A stretch of 14,727 bases of DNA. It comes from CANLBN01 sp050298695 (GTDB lineage: Bacteria; Pseudomonadota; Gammaproteobacteria; Pseudomonadales; Cellvibrionaceae). The notes beneath the pieces were generated by a model that ran no database searches, had not been told where the DNA came from, and saw only the letters and a program-made list of their open reading frames with translations. Positions 6,358 to 13,908 of the stretch are shown in pieces (within the stretch, counting starts at the first letter, position 1; each line of letters opens with the position of its first letter). A program made the position numbers and the translations under genes. The stretch spans positions 1 to 14,727 of the forward strand of contig JBNKUQ010000081.1 of assembly GCA_050298695.1 (NCBI GenBank). Reading direction: 5' to 3'.

Positions 6358-6391
6358 TGGGTTAATCCGATACCATTCCCGGATTAACCCA
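6358..6391. terminator. Hairpin shared by convergent MAPEG gene and nhaD
   Basis: TGGGTTAATCCG (6358-6369) pairs perfectly with CGGATTAACCCA (6380-6391) around a 10-base loop. It lies in the 69-base gap between two convergent stop codons, where a bidirectional terminator is expected. No clear T-run follows on either strand, so termination may be inefficient or need a factor. Confidence 0.6.
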
Positions 6392-6401
6392 GTATTATCA
6401 G

Positions 6402-7844
6402 CTACGAAAACAAACCCGCATTCACCCACAAGTGGCAAAGAATACTAGCAACATAGCCTAGAGCAATAACTGGGGCCCACTTTAAATGACTAAGGAAAGT
6501 ATATTTGCCTGGCGCCTGCCCCATTAACGCAACACCTGCAGCAGAACCAATAGAGAGCAAGCTACCGCCAACCCCAGCAGTCAGGGTAACCAACAACCAC
6601 TGCCCTACATCCATTTGCGGCTCCATGGTTAATACCGCAAACATCACAGGAATATTATCAACAATCGAAGAAAGTAAACCCACCACTACATTGGCATAGA
6701 GTGGATTCCAATTGGTATACATGGCTTCCGATATCAAATGTAAATAGCCTAAGAAACCCAGTCCACCCACACACATCACGACCCCATAGAAAAACATTAA
6801 AGTATCCCACTCGGCACGTTGAATATGGCTGAAAATATTAAATTCGGTCACATGATTAAGGCTTTCTAATTTCTCAGGGTTATCTTTATAAAACTGACGC
6901 TTGCGATCAAGAGAACCTGGTAAAGTTTTTTTCAAAAAATAACCAAAGAAATTTAAATACGCTAAGCCCGTCATCATGCCGAAGACCGGCGGCAAATGAA
7001 GAAAGCTATGACAAAGGATAGCAGTAACAATAGTGGCTAAAAATAAAATCAAAATGCGCTTGGAGCCACGCTTCATTTCAATCACTTCGCCTTGTGATTC
7101 CGGTCGCGTGTCGGGAATAAAAAAGTGCATCACTGCAGCGGGAACTACATAGTTAATAACTGAAGGTAAAAACAATGAAAAGAATTGCTCAAAATGCACC
7201 ATGCCTTTTTGCCAGACCATCAGCGTAGTAATATCACCGAATGGGCTAAATGCACCCCCAGCATTCGCAGCCACAACAATATTAATACAAGAAATACTAA
7301 CAAATTTTGTATTGCTACCACCCACAGCCAATACGACAGCACACATAACCAGCGCGGTTGTTAAGTTGTCGGCAATGGGGGAGATAAAGAAAGCTAAGAG
7401 CCCTGTCGCCCAAAATAATTGACGAAAACTTAAACCCCGGTTAACCAACCACACCCTTAACCAATCAAACAATCGCCTTTCTTCCAGTGCAGAAATATAG
7501 GTCATTGCCACCAACAAAAATAACAATAATTCTGCGTATTCCAATAAATTATGGCGTAATGCGCCTTCTACCACGTCACCATAATCATGATTCGCATAAT
7601 AAATACCAATTAAAATCCAGATAACACCGGCAGCAAAAAGAACGGGTTTCGATTTAGGTAAATGCAAATATTCTTCACCGATCACCAATAAATAAGCAAG
7701 TACAAAAATAATTAAACACACAACACCTAAGGTCGAATTTGTTAGGTCAATACGTGCGCCAGTGCTTTCAGAAGCCAGCGCAAAGGTAGGGAGACAAAGT
7801 AACAATAAAACAGACAAAACAAAGGAAGGAAGGCGATAGTTCAT
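6402..7844 (-). CDS. nhaD: Sodium:proton antiporter NhaD
   Basis: NhaD exchanges cytoplasmic sodium (and lithium) for protons at the inner membrane and supports growth at high sodium or alkaline pH. The 480 residues match the family length and hold about a dozen hydrophobic segments. Conserved acidic and small-residue motifs are present: SPIADNLTTA (155-164), NAGGAFSPFGDITT (194-207) and SSIVDNIPV (392-400). The first 25 residues resemble a signal peptide or first membrane segment. A cytoplasmic charged loop (about 304-345, KKTLPG to HIQRAEWD) separates the two halves. The ATG at 7842-7844 is preceded by GTGAGTTAAG, a weak ribosome binding site. A TAGAAT -10 at 7890-7895 gives the gene its own promoter, independent of rapA. 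Confidence 0.92.
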   Translation of the reverse strand: MNYRLPSFVLSVLLLLCLPTFALASESTGARIDLTNSTLGVVCLIIFVLAYLLVIGEEYLHLPKSKPVLFAAGVIWILIGIYYANHDYGDVVEGALRHNLLEYAELLLFLLVAMTYISALEERRLFDWLRVWLVNRGLSFRQLFWATGLLAFFISPIADNLTTALVMCAVVLAVGGSNTKFVSISCINIVVAANAGGAFSPFGDITTLMVWQKGMVHFEQFFSLFLPSVINYVVPAAVMHFFIPDTRPESQGEVIEMKRGSKRILILFLATIVTAILCHSFLHLPPVFGMMTGLAYLNFFGYFLKKTLPGSLDRKRQFYKDNPEKLESLNHVTEFNIFSHIQRAEWDTLMFFYGVVMCVGGLGFLGYLHLISEAMYTNWNPLYANVVVGLLSSIVDNIPVMFAVLTMEPQMDVGQWLLVTLTAGVGGSLLSIGSAAGVALMGQAPGKYTFLSHLKWAPVIALGYVASILCHLWVNAGLFS

Positions 7845-7882
7845 CTTAACTCACAAATAGTTGAGGGACGGTTGCATCCAGA

Positions 7883-7895
7883 GGCGCGCATTCTA
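7883..7895 (-). promoter_or_regulatory. nhaD promoter -10 and discriminator
   Basis: On the minus strand the sequence is TAGAATGCGCGCC, preceded by TA. It is nearly identical to the purM element (TAGAATGCACGCC). The predicted start lies about 40 bases before the nhaD ATG. A -35 with a normal spacer is weak (TATTCA, 17-base spacer); TTGACC at 7920-7925 is too distant. Confidence 0.5.
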
Positions 7896-7982
7896 TATCA
7901 ATACTGCACCAATGAATATGGTCAACCGAAAGACAATAACCTTAGTTATAGCGCTTGCTTTTATGAGTCCAAAAAGAGCAAA

Positions 7983-10721
7983 TTATTCTTCAGGCTTGTA
8001 GGTAACTAATAAGCGAATACTATTTACTTGTGGCTTACAATGATTGCTCAAGGCATCGTTCATCATGTCATAGTGCGCTTGCAAAGCCTGTACGTCAGCA
8101 TCGCTAATGGATTTATTGTGTTCTTGTAAGGTTGTCATTCTCAATAATTCTAAGCTGGCTCGTTCGCGACATTGTTTGATGGATTGCGTTATCACCTTAT
8201 CCATTTCAGTCACGGCTAGCGCATCGGCCTGTTCACTTAATTGAGTGATTATTTCACGATAATCGCTAACCACCGTTTTACAAATTGCCTTACTCGCCGG
8301 CTCAACCAATTGATTTAACTGTGTGGATGGTAATGCCTTGCTCAGATTACCGGGGTTTTTATCCGTCACAACGATACGCAAGTGAGATTCACTCAAGTAA
8401 CTCTGAACTTGTTTTGCGTAAGGAGACTGTATCGACACCGAAAACAGAGCCTCAAAAAAAAGCATGCCTGGTTTTAAACTTTTATTGGGCAATAACCCAA
8501 CACTGGCGACTCCGAGGTCAGACAAGTCGATCATCTCTGCAATGCCTTGCATAAGAGGGTGATCCCAGGTCACAAACTCGATATCTTCTCGGGCGGTTGC
8601 GGTTGCTCGGTCAAAGGTAATTTCACAACCTTCCAAAGGAATGCCCGGAATCATGGGTACCAACATTTGGTCGGAAGGGACTAAGCGAAAGCGGGTTTCA
8701 TCCAGTTGCTCATAATGGAGATTCAACACATCCGTGATATTTTCTAATAAATCTTGCGGATTGTTATCCCATTCGAGTTGCTCAATTCTTTCCACCAACT
8801 GATTGGCTTGAGGTTGTCGGCAACTGTTAATTTCCAACAAGCGGTCTCTGCCTTGTTCTAATTGCGCCAATAAGTCAGCCAATTCTGCCATCGCCTTAGG
8901 CTCAATCTCATCGGGCTTTTCACTGTAAGCGCTATACCATTTATCGTGTACCACACCCGCTGCCGGGTTGATGTGCTCAATCGATGCCAACACATCGTGG
9001 AACCAATGCAGACGCTGCTCCGCCACGGCCGACTCAACACAGACATGAATTTCCACATCTTGCGTTTGACCAATACGATCCAAACGACCAATGCGCTGCT
9101 CAAGTACATCGGGGTGCTCAGGTAAATCCCAGCAAATCAAACGGTGACAAAATTGAAAGTTACGACCTTCACTGCCAATTTCGGAACACAATAATAAAGG
9201 GGCTCCAACTTCTGCATCGGCAAAGTAGGCAGCGGCACGGTCACGCTCAATTAAGGTCATATCTTCATGAAAAACAGGACAATCTACACCGGTTTTTCGA
9301 TAGAGCCATTCTTTTAGCATCAACACATCGTCTTTGCTATGGGTGATCAACAAACTCTTTTCAGCGTGATGCTCTTTTATAAAGGCCTTTAGCCATTCGA
9401 GTTTCTCTTCATCGCCATTGAGCATATGTTTAACCAAACGTCGCTGCGGGAAACCACTCACACCATGGCGAGTATTGCGGTAAACCATACGACCCGTGCC
9501 CAAGGTGTCCATCAGTAGTTCAACCAAGGCCTCTTTGGTCATGGTGGTGTTGAGTTCAATATCTAAATGTTCGCGCAATACACTCAGCTGCTCATCACTA
9601 ACCGCTTCGGTTAAATCGCTTTCGGTATCATCTAGTAGCGCTTGTAGCTCTGTGGCAACATTCTGATAGTGGTCGTAAGACGCCTTAAAGTCCTCAAACT
9701 GATAAAACTTATCCGCATCGAGTAGCTGTAGACGGGAAAAATGACTGGCTAAGCCCAAGCGCTCTGGCGTTGCCGATAGCAATAGCAAGTGCTGAGTATG
9801 TTCTGCAAGGCGTTTTAGTTGCTGTCCTAGTAACTGATCTTCACTTCCCTCTTCTTTTCCTTCTCCTGGCAAATCAAAATGATGGGCTTCATCGACAATA
9901 ACCATATCCCAAGCATCGGTATCTAATGCATAATTCCGTTCAAGCCACCAATGGGGGGCGATAAAAACACGGCTATCTTGCAACTCTGTGACTAAATCAT
10001 TCTCTTCCTCTTCTTCACTCTCATTTTCTTCGGTATCAATCAAGGTGGAAGAGAGTGAAAAACAACGGAGTAACTCCACAAACCACTGCACGCATAGGGC
10101 TTCTGGAACCAAAATTAAGACCCGACTAACGCGGTTTTGCAATTGTAGGCGCTGTAGAATTAGCCCTGCTTCGATGGTTTTACCTAAACCCACTTCATCG
10201 GCCAGCAAGACACGCACGGAGGCTCTACTGGTTGCCGCTTGTGCAACATACAACTGGTGAGGGGTTAAGGTAATACGGGCGCCCAATAAACCTTGCAGGT
10301 CAGAACTCAACCACTTTTGATAAGCGTTCGCTAATTGCTCACGGACATCAAACCAGCTAGGTTTATCTAGCTGTGCAGCCTGTAAGCGCTTGAGGGGATG
10401 ATTGAGCTGGATGGTAGCGGCAAGCTGGGTTTCAGGAATAGGATCGCCATTTTGGTTGATATAGATGAGCAGATCATTAATGGATTCAACACGCTCTATT
10501 TGGTGAGTCACGCCATCTTGTGTTTCTATCGATTCACCTTCGGCAAAAACCGCTCGTGTTAGCGGTGCATTTTTCATGGCATATTGGCGAGTTTCACCAA
10601 TGGCGGGGAATTCCATCGTCAAACGACGACCCTCAATCGCCACAATCAAACCCAAGCCTAAAGAAGCATCTGTATCTACTAACCAACGCTGCCCAATTTG
10701 CGGTTTTTGAATGCTATTCAT
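7983..10721 (-). CDS. rapA: RNA polymerase-associated ATP-dependent helicase RapA
   Basis: RapA (HepA) is a Swi2/Snf2-type translocase that binds RNA polymerase and promotes its recycling after transcription. With the ATG at 10719-10721 it has 912 residues. The N-terminal domain opens with IGQRWLVDTDASLGLG (9-24). Motor motifs are ADEVGLGKTIEAG (174-186), VIVDEAHHFD (274-283), LLLSATPERLG (313-323), CSEIGSEGRNFQF (512-524), and EQRIGRLDRIGQ (541-552). An acidic insert, EENESEEEEEND (231-242), lies before the DEAH motif. After GFPQRRL (423-429) about 45 residues found in E. coli RapA are missing. The C-terminus (QVNSIRLLVTYKPEE) is complete. The ATG at 10755-10757 overlaps the -10 element, so I reject it; the ATG at 10734-10736 is a possible alternative. 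rluA lies upstream on the same strand; in E. coli the two genes are also neighbours, in the opposite order. Confidence 0.93.
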   Translation of the reverse strand: MNSIQKPQIGQRWLVDTDASLGLGLIVAIEGRRLTMEFPAIGETRQYAMKNAPLTRAVFAEGESIETQDGVTHQIERVESINDLLIYINQNGDPIPETQLAATIQLNHPLKRLQAAQLDKPSWFDVREQLANAYQKWLSSDLQGLLGARITLTPHQLYVAQAATSRASVRVLLADEVGLGKTIEAGLILQRLQLQNRVSRVLILVPEALCVQWFVELLRCFSLSSTLIDTEENESEEEEENDLVTELQDSRVFIAPHWWLERNYALDTDAWDMVIVDEAHHFDLPGEGKEEGSEDQLLGQQLKRLAEHTQHLLLLSATPERLGLASHFSRLQLLDADKFYQFEDFKASYDHYQNVATELQALLDDTESDLTEAVSDEQLSVLREHLDIELNTTMTKEALVELLMDTLGTGRMVYRNTRHGVSGFPQRRLVKHMLNGDEEKLEWLKAFIKEHHAEKSLLITHSKDDVLMLKEWLYRKTGVDCPVFHEDMTLIERDRAAAYFADAEVGAPLLLCSEIGSEGRNFQFCHRLICWDLPEHPDVLEQRIGRLDRIGQTQDVEIHVCVESAVAEQRLHWFHDVLASIEHINPAAGVVHDKWYSAYSEKPDEIEPKAMAELADLLAQLEQGRDRLLEINSCRQPQANQLVERIEQLEWDNNPQDLLENITDVLNLHYEQLDETRFRLVPSDQMLVPMIPGIPLEGCEITFDRATATAREDIEFVTWDHPLMQGIAEMIDLSDLGVASVGLLPNKSLKPGMLFFEALFSVSIQSPYAKQVQSYLSESHLRIVVTDKNPGNLSKALPSTQLNQLVEPASKAICKTVVSDYREIITQLSEQADALAVTEMDKVITQSIKQCRERASLELLRMTTLQEHNKSISDADVQALQAHYDMMNDALSNHCKPQVNSIRLLVTYKPEE

Positions 10722-10748
10722 TGATACCCATATCATAATCGTTAAAAC

Positions 10749-10761
10749 GGGCCGCATTCTA
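10749..10761 (-). promoter_or_regulatory. rapA promoter -10 and discriminator
   Basis: The minus strand reads TAGAATGCGGCCC, the same form as upstream of purM and nhaD. Its position puts the RNA start near 10748, about 27 bases before the chosen rapA ATG. No good -35 is visible (CTTTAA at the expected distance). Confidence 0.5.
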
Positions 10762-10791
10762 GCAGAAGCTAATAGTAATTAAAGAGGCCAA

Positions 10792-10868
10792 TCCTTTTTA
10801 TTTAGCCCACGTGTTTACTCGTTCCCATGCTCTGCGTGGGAACGCATACCTTGGCTCAGTAGTTGTAG
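10792..10868 (+). repeat. Left copy of a 77-bp identical pair at the gap edge
   Basis: It runs from TCCTTTTTATTTAG to CTCAGTAGTTGTAG and stops exactly at the first N. Bases 10818-10845 inside it are a copy of the dispersed palindrome, with arms TTCCCATGC and GCGTGGGAA around TCT (one G-T wobble pair). Confidence 0.9.
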
Positions 10869-10968
10869 NNNNNNNNNNNNNNNNNNNNNNNNNNNNNNNN
10901 NNNNNNNNNNNNNNNNNNNNNNNNNNNNNNNNNNNNNNNNNNNNNNNNNNNNNNNNNNNNNNNNNNNN
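10869..10968. other. Assembly gap of 100 N
   Basis: Exactly 100 undetermined bases, a conventional placeholder for unknown length. Because the 77 bases on each side are identical, the gap probably marks two contig ends that overlap, and there may be no missing sequence. Confidence 0.95.
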
Positions 10969-11045
10969 TCCTTTTTATTTAGCCCACGTGTTTACTCGTT
11001 CCCATGCTCTGCGTGGGAACGCATACCTTGGCTCAGTAGTTGTAG
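10969..11045 (+). repeat. Right copy of the 77-bp identical pair
   Basis: It starts at the first base after the N-run and is identical to 10792-10868 over all 77 bases; similarity ends at ATAGCAC (11046 onwards). It contains the second palindrome copy (10995-11022). Confidence 0.9.
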
Positions 11046-11110
11046 ATAGCACAGAGCAGCAAAAGTCAGACTAATCGCTTGTAACTATTCAAATTATGCA
11101 AATTTTGAAT

Positions 11111-11163
11111 GTTGCGCAAACAGGTAGTCAAATAGGCATTCCCACGCAGAGCGTGGGAACGAG
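11111..11163 (+). repeat. Dispersed repeat, copy C
   Basis: It matches 2641-2693 at 47 of 53 positions, including 24 of the 30 bases to the left of CCCACGC. The palindrome arms TTCCCACGC (11139-11147) and GCGTGGGAA (11151-11159) are perfect. It lies 26 bases beyond the rluA stop codon on the rluA strand, where it could form a hairpin in the rluA transcript, but no T-run follows. Confidence 0.8.
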
Positions 11164-11189
11164 GAAAAATGGCATATCACTGTGTTCTT

Positions 11190-11852
11190 CTAAAATGGCA
11201 CAGTGGAGGTCACACTAATATCGACTCCAGTTATTGGGTGAACAAAATCAATTTGATGGGCATGCAATAACAATCTGGCACTATCCGCTCCGATGTAATC
11301 TGGATGATAAAACACATCACCTACAATAGGATGCCCTAAGCTCAACATATGCACCCGCAGCTGGTGAGAACGACCTGTCAGCGGGTATAACAATACACAA
11401 GTCGTTTCTTCTGCGTTATTGCGAACCCCTACCTTGTAGCGGGTAAGAGATGTTTTACCTTGTTTCAGACATACTTTTTGTCTTGGGCGATTTTCCCAAT
11501 CACAAATCAAGGGAGCATTTATTTCGCCTTCATCACTGGCAACTATACCGCTGACTACTGCCTGATAAGTTTTACGTATTTGTCGGCGCTCAAATAAATG
11601 CCCCATAGCAACTTGTGCTTCGTGGCTTAAAGCAAAAATAACGATGCCGGAAGTTGCCATATCCAAGCGATGCACTACCCGAGCATTGGGATAATGCCTC
11701 AATAAACGATGATATAAGCAGTCTTGCTTATCAGGCCCACGACCCGGTGTTGTGAGTAAATTCGGTGGTTTATCGACAATGAGGTAGTGAGAATCATTGA
11801 AGAATACAGGAATAAGCTTATCGTCTTCTGGGCACTCTACTTTTATATTCAT
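11190..11852 (-). CDS. rluA: Pseudouridine synthase RluA (23S rRNA and tRNA)
   Basis: RluA converts uridine to pseudouridine in 23S rRNA (position 746 in E. coli) and at position 32 of some tRNAs. The 220 residues have no S4 domain, which fits RluA and excludes RluC and RluD. The catalytic motif HRLDMATSG (61-69) carries Asp64, the same number as in E. coli. LICDWENRPRQKVC (115-128), PLTGRSHQLRVHMLSLGHPIVGD (split as PLTGRSHQLRVHM and LSLGHPIVGD, about 157-179) and LLLHAHQIDFVHP (194-206) are close to the E. coli protein. Its ATG overlaps the TGA of the small Cys/His gene as ATGA, so it is probably translated by re-initiation after that gene. Confidence 0.92.
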   Translation of the reverse strand: MNIKVECPEDDKLIPVFFNDSHYLIVDKPPNLLTTPGRGPDKQDCLYHRLLRHYPNARVVHRLDMATSGIVIFALSHEAQVAMGHLFERRQIRKTYQAVVSGIVASDEGEINAPLICDWENRPRQKVCLKQGKTSLTRYKVGVRNNAEETTCVLLYPLTGRSHQLRVHMLSLGHPIVGDVFYHPDYIGADSARLLLHAHQIDFVHPITGVDISVTSTVPF

Positions 11853-12034
11853 AAAAGTTCGACTTTTTCTTTACCACATCGCTCACAGCGAGAGCGGGTG
11901 ACTAATTTACCCTGCTTCACATCAAACTGTTGTTTCACCACCACCTTCCATTTATGAAAACCATCGCGGCACAAGCTTTTTCCTTTGTGCTTTTGCCAAG
12001 GGCTCTTCTTCTTAAATTGAATAACATCACCCAT
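11849..12034 (-). CDS. Small conserved Cys/His protein, possible zinc ribbon
   Basis: A 61-residue basic protein of unknown function. Possible metal ligands are Cys22 and His27 (LCRDGFHKW) and Cys50 with Cys53 (RCERCGKE), the latter a CxxC pair. The middle reads KQQFDVKQGKLVTRSR, which I associate from memory with a family of short proteins in related gammaproteobacteria, but I cannot name it. I choose the ATG at 12032-12034 because AGGTGAG (12045-12039) is well placed before it; a GTG at 12041-12043 lies inside that site. The gene overlaps rluA by four bases and is the first gene of a two-gene unit, which suggests a role linked to RNA or ribosomes. That role is inference only. Confidence 0.8.
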   Translation of the reverse strand: MGDVIQFKKKSPWQKHKGKSLCRDGFHKWKVVVKQQFDVKQGKLVTRSRCERCGKEKVELL

Positions 12035-12067
12035 TATTCTCACCTACACGATTCAACACGACAGCCT

Positions 12068-12104
12068 CTGGCATTGTACCCAGCGGCCCGCTAGAATGTC
12101 AGCC
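12068..12104 (+). promoter_or_regulatory. argS promoter
   Basis: CTGGCA (12068-12073) as -35, an 18-base spacer, TAGAAT (12092-12097) as -10, then GTCAGCC. The predicted start near 12104 leaves a leader of about 24 bases. No recognisable ribosome binding site precedes the argS ATG. Confidence 0.55.
12073..12102 (-). promoter_or_regulatory. Promoter of the small Cys/His gene and rluA
   Basis: On the minus strand CTGACA (12102-12097) matches the -35 consensus at five of six bases, the spacer is 18, and TACAAT (12078-12073) matches the -10 at five of six, followed by GCCAGAGGC. The predicted start near 12066 is about 31 bases before the ATG. It overlaps the argS promoter almost completely. Confidence 0.65.
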
Positions 12105-12127
12105 CTTTTAATTAACAGCCCGTTCCC

Positions 12128-13876
12128 ATGAGTATTCGCGAATTACTAAGCCAACGTTTTACCCAAGCCATGCTAAATGCTGGTATCCCAGCAGAGTGCC
12201 AGCCACATATCGCTCCCAGCAAAAATAGCCAATTTGGCGATTACCAAGCCAATGGCGCCATGGGCGCGGCCAAAGTCATGAAGCAAAAGCCGCGCGATAT
12301 TGCTCAACAAATTGTGGAACACCTCGATGTCGACGATATAGCCAATAAAATCGAAATAGCCGGCCCAGGCTTTATCAATATTCATTTACGCCCCGAGTGG
12401 TTGGCAACGCAACTGGAAAGCTTACGCCAAGCACCGGAGCAAAGTATTCAAACAGGCTCCCCTCAAACCATTGTGATCGATTACTCCTCGCCCAACCTCG
12501 CTAAAGAAATGCATGTGGGCCACTTACGCTCCACGGTCATTGGTGATGCACTAGCGCGTGTATTAGAAAAACAAGGCCATAAGGTCATACGTCAAAACCA
12601 TATCGGTGACTGGGGTACACAATTTGGTATGTTATTGGCTGAGTTAGAAGAAAAGCTTGAGGAAGGGGAAAACGCCAAGCTCGCCTTGAATGACCTAGAG
12701 GTTTTTTATCAACGCGCCAAAAAACACGCTGAAGATTCACCTGAATTTAAACAAAAAGCACTGGATTACGTGGTTAAACTACAATCTGGTGATCAGGAAA
12801 TGTTGGCTCTATGGAATAACTACCGAGCCACTTCTCTAGAACACAGCCAAGCGATTTACGATACCCTCAATGTCACCCTAACACCAGAAGACATCCGTGG
12901 TGAAAGCGCTTACAACGATGATTTACCCGTCCTGGTTGATGAATTAAAACAACAAGGCTTAGCCATAGAAGATGATGGCGCTGTCGTTGTGTTTCTCCCA
13001 GAAATACCCGACCCTCGTAAAGATGGCGAGCCCAGCGCGGTGATTATTCAAAAACAAGGCGGCGGCTATCTCTATGCCACCACCGATTTAGCGGCACTGC
13101 GTTATCGCGCCAAGGCCTTAAAAGGCGATCGTTTATTTTATTTTATTGATGCCCGTCAATCACTGCATATGCAACAAGTCTTTGCCATCGCGCGCAAAGC
13201 GAAGTTTGTTCCTGAACAAATCAGCTTGGAGCATCACGCCTTTGGTACGGTGATGGGCAACGATGGCAAGCCCTTTAAAACACGCGATGGCGGAACAGTT
13301 AAACTATCAGCCCTACTCGATGAAGCCATTGAACGCGCCGATAAACTCGTGAGAGTGCGCGATAAAAAGAAAGAGCTGAGTGAAGAAGAATATCAAGAAA
13401 TTAGTCGCAAGGTCGGCATCGGCGCCATTAAATATGCCGACTTATCAAAAACGCGTACCAGCGACTACGTTTTTAATTGGGAAACCATGCTCAGTTTCGA
13501 AGGTAATACCGCTCCTTACTTACAATATGCTTACACACGTACACAGAGTATTTTTCGCAAAGCAGGATTAGACCCATCGTCTATTACTGGTGATATTATG
13601 CTTGAGCACGAAAATGAAAAAGTATTGGCTATCAAGTGTTTGCAATTTAACGACATCGTCGAACAAGTCAGTAAAGAGGCCTACCCTCATTTGCTATGTA
13701 ATTATCTCTACGACCTTGCCAGTTTATTTATGAGTTTTTACGAAAGCTGCCCCATCTTAAAAGAAGGTGTTAGCGAAGCGGATAAAAATAGTCGTTTAAA
13801 ACTAAGCCACAGTACTGCCACTGTTTTACGTTTAGGTTTGGAATTACTGGGCATTGAAGTCATGGAAAAGATGTGA
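12128..13876 (+). CDS. argS: Arginyl-tRNA synthetase
   Basis: ArgS charges tRNA-Arg with arginine in the cytoplasm; it is a class I synthetase. The 582 residues agree with the family. The N-terminal tRNA-binding domain includes QFGDYQANGAMGAAK (35-49) and EIAGPGFINIHL (76-87). The class I signature is HVGH (129-132) within PNLAKEMHVGHLRST. DGKPFKTRDGGTVKL lies where other class I enzymes have KMSKS; ArgRS often lacks the canonical form. The C-terminal anticodon-binding domain holds GNTAPYLQYAYTR and ends LGLELLGIEVMEKM, as in complete homologues. It is convergent with the MFS gene, 32 bases away, with no evident terminator between them. Confidence 0.96.
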   Translation: MSIRELLSQRFTQAMLNAGIPAECQPHIAPSKNSQFGDYQANGAMGAAKVMKQKPRDIAQQIVEHLDVDDIANKIEIAGPGFINIHLRPEWLATQLESLRQAPEQSIQTGSPQTIVIDYSSPNLAKEMHVGHLRSTVIGDALARVLEKQGHKVIRQNHIGDWGTQFGMLLAELEEKLEEGENAKLALNDLEVFYQRAKKHAEDSPEFKQKALDYVVKLQSGDQEMLALWNNYRATSLEHSQAIYDTLNVTLTPEDIRGESAYNDDLPVLVDELKQQGLAIEDDGAVVVFLPEIPDPRKDGEPSAVIIQKQGGGYLYATTDLAALRYRAKALKGDRLFYFIDARQSLHMQQVFAIARKAKFVPEQISLEHHAFGTVMGNDGKPFKTRDGGTVKLSALLDEAIERADKLVRVRDKKKELSEEEYQEISRKVGIGAIKYADLSKTRTSDYVFNWETMLSFEGNTAPYLQYAYTRTQSIFRKAGLDPSSITGDIMLEHENEKVLAIKCLQFNDIVEQVSKEAYPHLLCNYLYDLASLFMSFYESCPILKEGVSEADKNSRLKLSHSTATVLRLGLELLGIEVMEKM

Positions 13877-13908
13877 GTTCATGCCGTTTACCAAAACAAG
13901 GATGTGCA

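Larger units (their letters stand above)
10762..11189. other. Repeat-rich intergenic region with assembly gap
   Basis: No gene is supported between rapA and rluA. The region holds a 77-bp segment in two identical copies on either side of 100 N, two palindromes inside those copies, an imperfect hairpin (11087-11110, ATTCAAATT and AATTTTGAAT with one bulged T) and a third palindrome (11139-11159). The real length between the two genes is uncertain because of the gap. Confidence 0.75.

Noticed and set aside
7941..7980. Imperfect hairpin (TTGC and GCAA arms) between nhaD and rapA as a rapA terminator
   Set aside because: The stem is short with a two-base bulge and could be chance; a terminator cannot be supported.
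8984..9346. A 120-codon frame opposite rapA
   Set aside because: It is antisense to the conserved helicase region; its composition is that of a shadow frame.
10722..10757. Upstream ATG for rapA
   Set aside because: The codon overlaps the predicted -10 element; the ATG at 10721 fits the family N-terminus.
10811..11074. An open frame that runs through the 100-N gap
   Set aside because: It exists only because N is read as open and because the 77-bp segment is present twice; both halves encode the same repeat-derived residues.
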